Origin: an uncultured Collinsella sp.
Lineage (GTDB): Bacteria; Actinomycetota; Coriobacteriia; Coriobacteriales; Coriobacteriaceae
Length of the DNA stretch: 9,814 nt
NCBI GenBank assembly: GCA_905207425.1
Contig: CAJLLB010000072.1
Span: 1 to 9,814, forward strand
Direction: 5' to 3'
In this document: positions 5,916 to 9,814 of the stretch, piece after piece
Layout of the letters: every line of letters starts with the position of its first letter
Numbering within the stretch: position 1 is the stretch's first letter
Notes under the pieces: model-generated
Told to the model about the DNA's origin: nothing
Databases searched by the model: none
What the model saw: only the letters and a program-made list of their open reading frames with translations
Translations under genes and position numbers: made by a program

Positions 5916-6049
5916 CACATTCGATTGTTAACGATTTGGTAGTCGGGCATCGAGTGGGGCGCCACTCTTAAGCTGGTCTCATGATCACGACTGGCATGGC
6001 GCACCAACCGATGTCCGTTTTTTGTTTGACATAAGGAGTCATAAAGACG
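5916..6049 (+). other. argC-argJ intergenic region with a small hairpin
   Basis: This 134-nt gap is the longest inside the arg cluster. It holds a 6-bp hairpin GAGTGG-GGCG-CCACTC at 5952-5967 without a T-run, a T-rich patch at 6018-6027, and the argJ ribosome binding site TAAGGAG at 6032-6038. No open frame with a plausible start is visible. The hairpin may process or stabilise the mRNA; it does not look like a complete intrinsic terminator. A TTGACA at 6026-6031 overlaps the ribosome binding site and is probably fortuitous. Confidence 0.4.
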
Positions 6050-7318
6050 ATGAATACCGAGCTGTTTGATATCAAGATTCGCGCCGTCGAGGGTGGCGTT
6101 ACGGCTGCGGCTGGTTTTAAAGCTGCGGGCATCCACGCTGGGTTCCGCAAGAACCCCGAGCGTTTGGATTACGCGCTCGTCGTGCCCGATAAACCCTGTC
6201 CCGGTGCCGGCGTGTTTACCACCAATCGCTTTTGCGCGGCGCCCGTGCAAGTGAGCCGTGCCAACCTGGGCGGTGCCGACAAGGGTTACGGTATCATCGC
6301 CGGCGTTTCGGTCAACTCTGGCAATGCCAACGCCGCCACGGGTGAGACCGGCCTTGCATGCGCGCGCGAGACGTGCAGCATCGCATCGCAGGTCATCGGC
6401 TGTGAGCCCCAGCAGATTCTGGTTGCCTCCACGGGCGTGATTGGCCAGATTCTACCGATCGACACGTTTGAGACCGCCATTCCTGCTGCCTACGAGGCGC
6501 TCTCCGCCCACGGTGGCGCCGATGCCGCTCGCGCCATCATGACGACTGACACGCACTCCAAGGAGTACGCCGTGTCCTATGTCAGCGAGGCTGCGGGTCA
6601 TGCGGGCAATGTCTATACGGTAGGCGGAATGTGCAAGGGCTCGGGCATGATCATGCCCAACATGGCCACCATGATCGCGGTTATTACTACCGATGCCCCC
6701 GTCGAGCCTGCGGCACTTCATGCCCTGCTGCTCTCGACCGTCAAGCAGACCTTTAACAAGGTAACGGTCGATTCCGACACCTCGACCAACGACACCTGCA
6801 TCATGCTTGCCTCCGGCGCCGCTGCCGCAGATGCCGAGCCTATCGTCGAGGGCTCCGATGCTTTTGACGAGTTGGCATTTGCCGTGCACGAGGTGTGCGA
6901 GAGCCTGGCGCGCAATATCGCCGCCGATGGTGAGGGCGCATCCAAGCTTGTTACGGTCAACGTTACCGGCGCCGTGAACGACGAGGAAGCTGATATCGCC
7001 GCCCGTGCCGTCGCCAACTCGCCGCTCGTTAAGACCTGCATCGCCGGCCACGACTGCAACTGGGGCCGTGTTGCTATGGCGCTTGGCAAGTGCGGCGTGA
7101 AGTTTAATCAGGAAGACGTTTCCATCGACATGATGGGCATGCCTGTCTGTCGCGACGGTCTGACTGTTCCCTTTGACGAGGACGAGGCTCTACGACGTTT
7201 CGAGGCGCCCGAGATCGTGATCTCGGCCGACCTGGGCGCAGGCGACGCGGCAACGACCGTGTGGACCTGCGACCTCACGCATGAGTACATCTCCATCAAC
7301 GGCGATTACCGTTCCTAG
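6050..7318 (+). CDS. argJ: Glutamate N-acetyltransferase / ornithine acetyltransferase ArgJ
   Basis: A 422-residue cytoplasmic enzyme that moves the acetyl group from N-acetylornithine to glutamate, releasing ornithine and recycling the acetyl group; bifunctional members also use acetyl-CoA. It is made as a precursor that cleaves itself just before a threonine. That site is visible in KGSGMIMPNMATMIAVITTD, with T207 as the new N-terminal nucleophile. The oxyanion-hole residues T128-G129 sit in ASTGVIG. Other signatures are GVFTTNRFCAAPV, NSGNANAATG, TFNKVTVDSDTSTNDT, GHDCNWGRV(A)MA and the C-terminal EYISINGDYRS. Length is slightly above the usual 390-410. Ribosome binding site TAAGGAG (6032-6038) is 11 nt from the ATG, a rather long spacing. 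With ArgJ, a separate ArgE deacetylase is not needed. Whether it is mono- or bifunctional cannot be told from sequence. Confidence 0.97.
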   Translation: MNTELFDIKIRAVEGGVTAAAGFKAAGIHAGFRKNPERLDYALVVPDKPCPGAGVFTTNRFCAAPVQVSRANLGGADKGYGIIAGVSVNSGNANAATGETGLACARETCSIASQVIGCEPQQILVASTGVIGQILPIDTFETAIPAAYEALSAHGGADAARAIMTTDTHSKEYAVSYVSEAAGHAGNVYTVGGMCKGSGMIMPNMATMIAVITTDAPVEPAALHALLLSTVKQTFNKVTVDSDTSTNDTCIMLASGAAAADAEPIVEGSDAFDELAFAVHEVCESLARNIAADGEGASKLVTVNVTGAVNDEEADIAARAVANSPLVKTCIAGHDCNWGRVAMALGKCGVKFNQEDVSIDMMGMPVCRDGLTVPFDEDEALRRFEAPEIVISADLGAGDAATTVWTCDLTHEYISINGDYRS

Positions 7319-7399
7319 ATTCCAGGCACGCTGCGCATCTTGCCGCGATTGCGGACAGCGGAGCACGGCGCGATAACGATACGAAAGACGAGGCAGATT

Positions 7400-8380
7400 A
7401 TGAAATTCGCACGCGATTGTCGTTCGAGCGAATCCAACGAAGCAACCGCGCAGCTGCTGTTCGAAGCGCTGCCGTGGATTAAGAACCTGACCGGCAAGAC
7501 GGTTGTTATCAAATATGGCGGAGCCGCCATGGTTGATGAGCAGCTGCGCCGCGACGTGATGAGCGACATCGTTTTGCTCAAGATCATCGGTATGCGCCCC
7601 GTCATCGTGCACGGCGGCGGCAAGGCCATCAACGAGGCGCTCAGCCACTATGACATCCCCGTCGAGTTTAAGAACGGCCAGCGTGTGACCACGCCTGCCA
7701 CCATGGATATCGTGCGCGAGGTGCTGGGCGGTAAGGTCAACCAGGAGCTGGTCGCAGCGCTCAACCACCACGGCAACCTGGCCGTGGGCGTGTCGGGCAG
7801 CGATGCCGGCACGCTCATCGCCGAGTCGCTCGACCCCGAGCTCGGTCGCGTGGGTAAAGTGACGCACGTCAACACCGACTATATCGAGCGCTTACTCGAT
7901 AGCGAGTACATCCCCGTCATCGCTACCGTCGCGGCGGGGGAGGACGGCGGTTTCTTCAACATCAACGCCGACACCGCCGCCGGTGCCGTTGCCGCGGCGC
8001 TCCACGCGCATAAGGCGATCTTTTTGACCGATGTCGATGGCCTGTACAAGGACTTTAGCGACAAGGACTCGCTTATCTCCAACCTAACGCTCGACGAGGT
8101 TAACGAAATGCTCTACGGCGGCGAGGTCGATAAGGGCATGATTCCCAAGCTGCGTGCGGCTGTCGACGCGCTTACCGCTGGCGTGTTCCGAGCCCACATC
8201 ATCAACGGCACGACGCCGCATTCGCTGCTCCTGGAGCTGCTGACCGATGCCGGCGTCGGCACCGTGATCCATTCCACCGAGACGGCTTACGAGTTCGATA
8301 CGCATCCGCATCCGCTTTCGACGTTTGCTGCGCGTCTGACCGAGAACCTTGACGAGGTCGAGAAGCTTCAGACGGTCTAG
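7400..8380 (+). CDS. argB: Acetylglutamate kinase ArgB
   Basis: A 326-residue cytoplasmic kinase that phosphorylates N-acetylglutamate with ATP, the second and usually controlling step of arginine synthesis. Motifs: KYGGAAM 38-44 (K38), HGGGKAIN 71-78 (substrate and phosphate binding), NINADTAAGAVAAAL about 187-201, FLTDVDGLY 208-216 and KGMIPKL 245-251. About 32 residues (ATAQLLFEALPWIKNLTGK region) precede the first strand. This N-helix is characteristic of hexameric, arginine-inhibited kinases and absent from the insensitive E. coli enzyme, so feedback inhibition is likely (inference). The C-terminal block HIINGTTPHSLLLELLTDAGVGT (266-288) is family-typical, but a tail of about 35 residues follows. 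I chose the ATG at 7400 with GAGGCAG just upstream; an upstream TTG at 7340 would add 20 residues unlike the family. The ribosome binding site is weak. Confidence 0.96.
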   Translation: MKFARDCRSSESNEATAQLLFEALPWIKNLTGKTVVIKYGGAAMVDEQLRRDVMSDIVLLKIIGMRPVIVHGGGKAINEALSHYDIPVEFKNGQRVTTPATMDIVREVLGGKVNQELVAALNHHGNLAVGVSGSDAGTLIAESLDPELGRVGKVTHVNTDYIERLLDSEYIPVIATVAAGEDGGFFNINADTAAGAVAAALHAHKAIFLTDVDGLYKDFSDKDSLISNLTLDEVNEMLYGGEVDKGMIPKLRAAVDALTAGVFRAHIINGTTPHSLLLELLTDAGVGTVIHSTETAYEFDTHPHPLSTFAARLTENLDEVEKLQTV

Positions 8381-8449
8381 CTGACTCGCAGCCGCCCCAT
8401 TCCTGCACCCATAGCCCCGCGCCGTCTGGCGCCCAACGAAAGGCATCCC

Positions 8450-9733
8450 ATGTCACTTGCAGCTCAGCAATCGCTTGAATCCCATTACGTTATGCATACC
8501 TTTGGCCGCTCTCCGGTCGAGTTTGTCGAAGGTCACGGCATGAAGCTCACCGGCGACGATGGCCGTGAGTACCTCGACTTTCTTGCCGGCATCGGCGTGT
8601 GCAGCCTAGGTCATGGCGACCCGGCTGTGCTCTCGGCGCTCGAGGCACAGACCAAAAAGCTCATGCATGTCTCCAATTACTTCTACATTGAGCAGCGTGG
8701 ACAGGTCGCGGCGCTGCTGTCCAAGCTTGCTAACGACGACGTAGATGGTGCGCGCGTGCTTGCCGATGCCATTGCCGCCGGCGATGAGACCACGGCAGCT
8801 GCTCTTGGTGCCCCGGCTGCGGGCGAGCAGGTGTGGGAGACCTTCTTTGCCAACTCCGGCGCCGAGGCCAACGAGGGTTCGATGAAGCTCGCACGTCTGT
8901 ACGCCAAGCGTGCCGGCAATGGTGGCAACACCATCGTGTGCATGCGCGGCGGCTTTCACGGTCGTACGCTCGAGACTATTGCGGCCACCATGCAGGATTG
9001 GCTGCAGGACAGCTTCCGCCCGCTGCCGGGTGGCTTTGTGGCCTGCACGCCCAACGATGTCGATGAACTGCGTGCGATCATTAAGCAGCTGGGGAGCGAG
9101 ATTTGTGCCGTGATGCTCGAGCCGATCCAGGGTGAGAGTGGTGTGCACCCCATGACCGAGGAGTTTATGGCGGCAGCGCGCGACCTGGCACACGAAGTGG
9201 GCGCCGTGCTTATCGCCGACGAGGTCCAGTGCGGTATCTTCCGCACGGGTAAGCCGTTTGCGTTCCAGACCTATGGCGTGGAGCCCGACATCATGAGCCT
9301 TGCCAAGGGCATTGCTGATGGCGTGCCCATGGGTGCCGTCGTGGCGAAGAAGGAGATTGCCGACGTGTTTAAGCCGGGCGACCACGGCTCGACCTTTGGC
9401 GGTAGCTGCTTGGCCATCGCGACGTGTGCCGCGACGCTCTCCGCGCTTGTGCGTGGCGATTATGCCGAGCATGCTGCCAAGGTGGGTGCCTATATGGAGG
9501 CAAAGCTCGCCAAGCTGCCGCACGTGACCGAGGTACGTGGTCGCGGCTTGATGCTCGGCTGTGATTTGGATGATGCCGCGGGCGACGCGCATGGTGTTGT
9601 TGCCCGCGCGCTGGCCGCCGGTGCCGTGATCAACGCTACGGGTGCGCATACGCTGCGTTTCCTGCCGCCACTCGTCTGCGAGGAAGCCGACGTGGACAGT
9701 CTGATCGAGATCCTGTCGGGTGTTTTGGGCTAA
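8450..9733 (+). CDS. argD: Acetylornithine aminotransferase ArgD
   Basis: A 427-residue class III, PLP-dependent aminotransferase converting N-acetylglutamate semialdehyde and glutamate to N-acetylornithine and 2-oxoglutarate; family members may also act in lysine synthesis. Signatures: GDDGREYLDFLAGIGV (35-50), NSGAEANE (135-142, cofactor phosphate binding), FHGRT (169-173), ADEVQCG (256-262, D257 contacting the PLP ring) and the Schiff-base lysine K286 in SLAKGIADGVPMGA. GSTFGGSCLA follows as expected. About 30 residues (94-126, rich in Ala and acidic residues) separate LLSKLA from the WETFFANSGAEAN strand, where homologues usually have a short loop; total length exceeds the common 390-410. 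The ribosome binding site (GAAAGG, about 8439-8444) is weak. The 69-nt gap from argB shows no terminator, so it is probably the fourth gene of one operon. Confidence 0.95.
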   Translation: MSLAAQQSLESHYVMHTFGRSPVEFVEGHGMKLTGDDGREYLDFLAGIGVCSLGHGDPAVLSALEAQTKKLMHVSNYFYIEQRGQVAALLSKLANDDVDGARVLADAIAAGDETTAAALGAPAAGEQVWETFFANSGAEANEGSMKLARLYAKRAGNGGNTIVCMRGGFHGRTLETIAATMQDWLQDSFRPLPGGFVACTPNDVDELRAIIKQLGSEICAVMLEPIQGESGVHPMTEEFMAAARDLAHEVGAVLIADEVQCGIFRTGKPFAFQTYGVEPDIMSLAKGIADGVPMGAVVAKKEIADVFKPGDHGSTFGGSCLAIATCAATLSALVRGDYAEHAAKVGAYMEAKLAKLPHVTEVRGRGLMLGCDLDDAAGDAHGVVARALAAGAVINATGAHTLRFLPPLVCEEADVDSLIEILSGVLG

Positions 9734-9814
9734 CGCGGCGCAATAACTCAATTTGGACCGAGTTCCGGAGGTAGCGCGCAGAGATGTGGTGTAAGAGGCG
9801 GGGCATGCCCCGGC
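9734..9814. other. Region after argD, cut by the window end
   Basis: No gene can be supported here. There is a short inverted repeat AACTC/GAGTT (9745-9749 and 9760-9764) that could form a weak hairpin after argD, a GGAGGT at 9767-9772 followed 11 nt later by an ATG at 9784 open to the window end, and a perfect 12-nt palindrome GGGGCATGCCCC at 9800-9811. The ATG could begin a next gene, or the palindrome could be part of a terminator that continues outside the window. Confidence 0.3.

Noticed and set aside
6026..6031. Perfect TTGACA -35-like hexamer before argJ
   Set aside because: It directly precedes the argJ ribosome binding site, so any transcript from it would start inside argJ.
8606..9751. 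Long open frame on the - strand (381 codons) opposite argD
   Set aside because: Same reason: it mirrors a well-conserved gene, and the translated product has no recognisable family features.
9784..9814. Possible start of a further gene after argD (ATG with GGAGGT upstream)
   Set aside because: Only about ten codons are visible, the spacing is long and the start of the product (MWCKRRGMPR) matches nothing I recognise; it also overlaps a palindrome.

Overview
The window is a GC-rich, densely coded bacterial segment with every confident gene on the + strand. It reads as two transcription blocks separated by a large hairpin. Gene content and order, together with protein features such as a fused double ECF ATPase, an FMN riboswitch in front of ribU and an argCJBD cluster, fit a high-GC Gram-positive bacterium. 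My best guess is a Coriobacteriia gut actinobacterium of the Collinsella type. That assignment is recognition from memory and not proved by the sequence.

Block 1 (about 124-4690). A short intergenic region carries an extended -10 promoter, then a complete FMN (RFN) riboswitch whose last helix ends at the ribosome binding site of ribU. The next three genes are tightly coupled: ribU (riboflavin S component), a single 634-residue protein fusing the two ECF ATPases (EcfA1-EcfA2 order), and ecfT (transmembrane coupling protein). ribU overlaps the ATPase gene by ATGA and the ATPase gene overlaps ecfT by TGATG. The three genes supply every part of an ECF vitamin importer, so riboflavin uptake, and perhaps uptake through any other S component sharing this energizing module, is expected to fall when FMN is plentiful. 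Two tandem paralogous genes for small FMN-binding split-barrel (pyridoxamine 5'-phosphate oxidase-like) proteins follow after short gaps and with no obvious terminator, so they may belong to the same transcript. A near-perfect hairpin of about 60 nt after the second one marks the end of the block.

Block 2 (about 4722-9733). A 21-bp-spaced pair of ARG-box-like palindromes and an extended -10 element precede argC, argJ, argB and argD. These encode four enzymes of the acetylated ornithine branch of arginine synthesis: NAGK (ArgB), N-acetylglutamyl-phosphate reductase (ArgC), acetylornithine aminotransferase (ArgD), and ornithine acetyltransferase (ArgJ), which recycles the acetyl group. ArgB has the N-terminal helix extension typical of arginine-inhibited kinases, so the pathway may be controlled both by transcription (ArgR) and by feedback. 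argF/G/H and argR are not seen; the cluster could continue past the window end.

I see no tRNA, rRNA, CRISPR array, insertion sequence or phage gene. The most interesting points are regulatory (riboswitch placed directly at the RBS with an enlarged variable region; divergently oriented ARG boxes), plus the EcfA fusion with a basic insertion, the tandem flavoprotein-like genes inside an FMN-controlled block, and unusual insertions or tails in ArgD and ArgB. I do not see a clearly new biological system.
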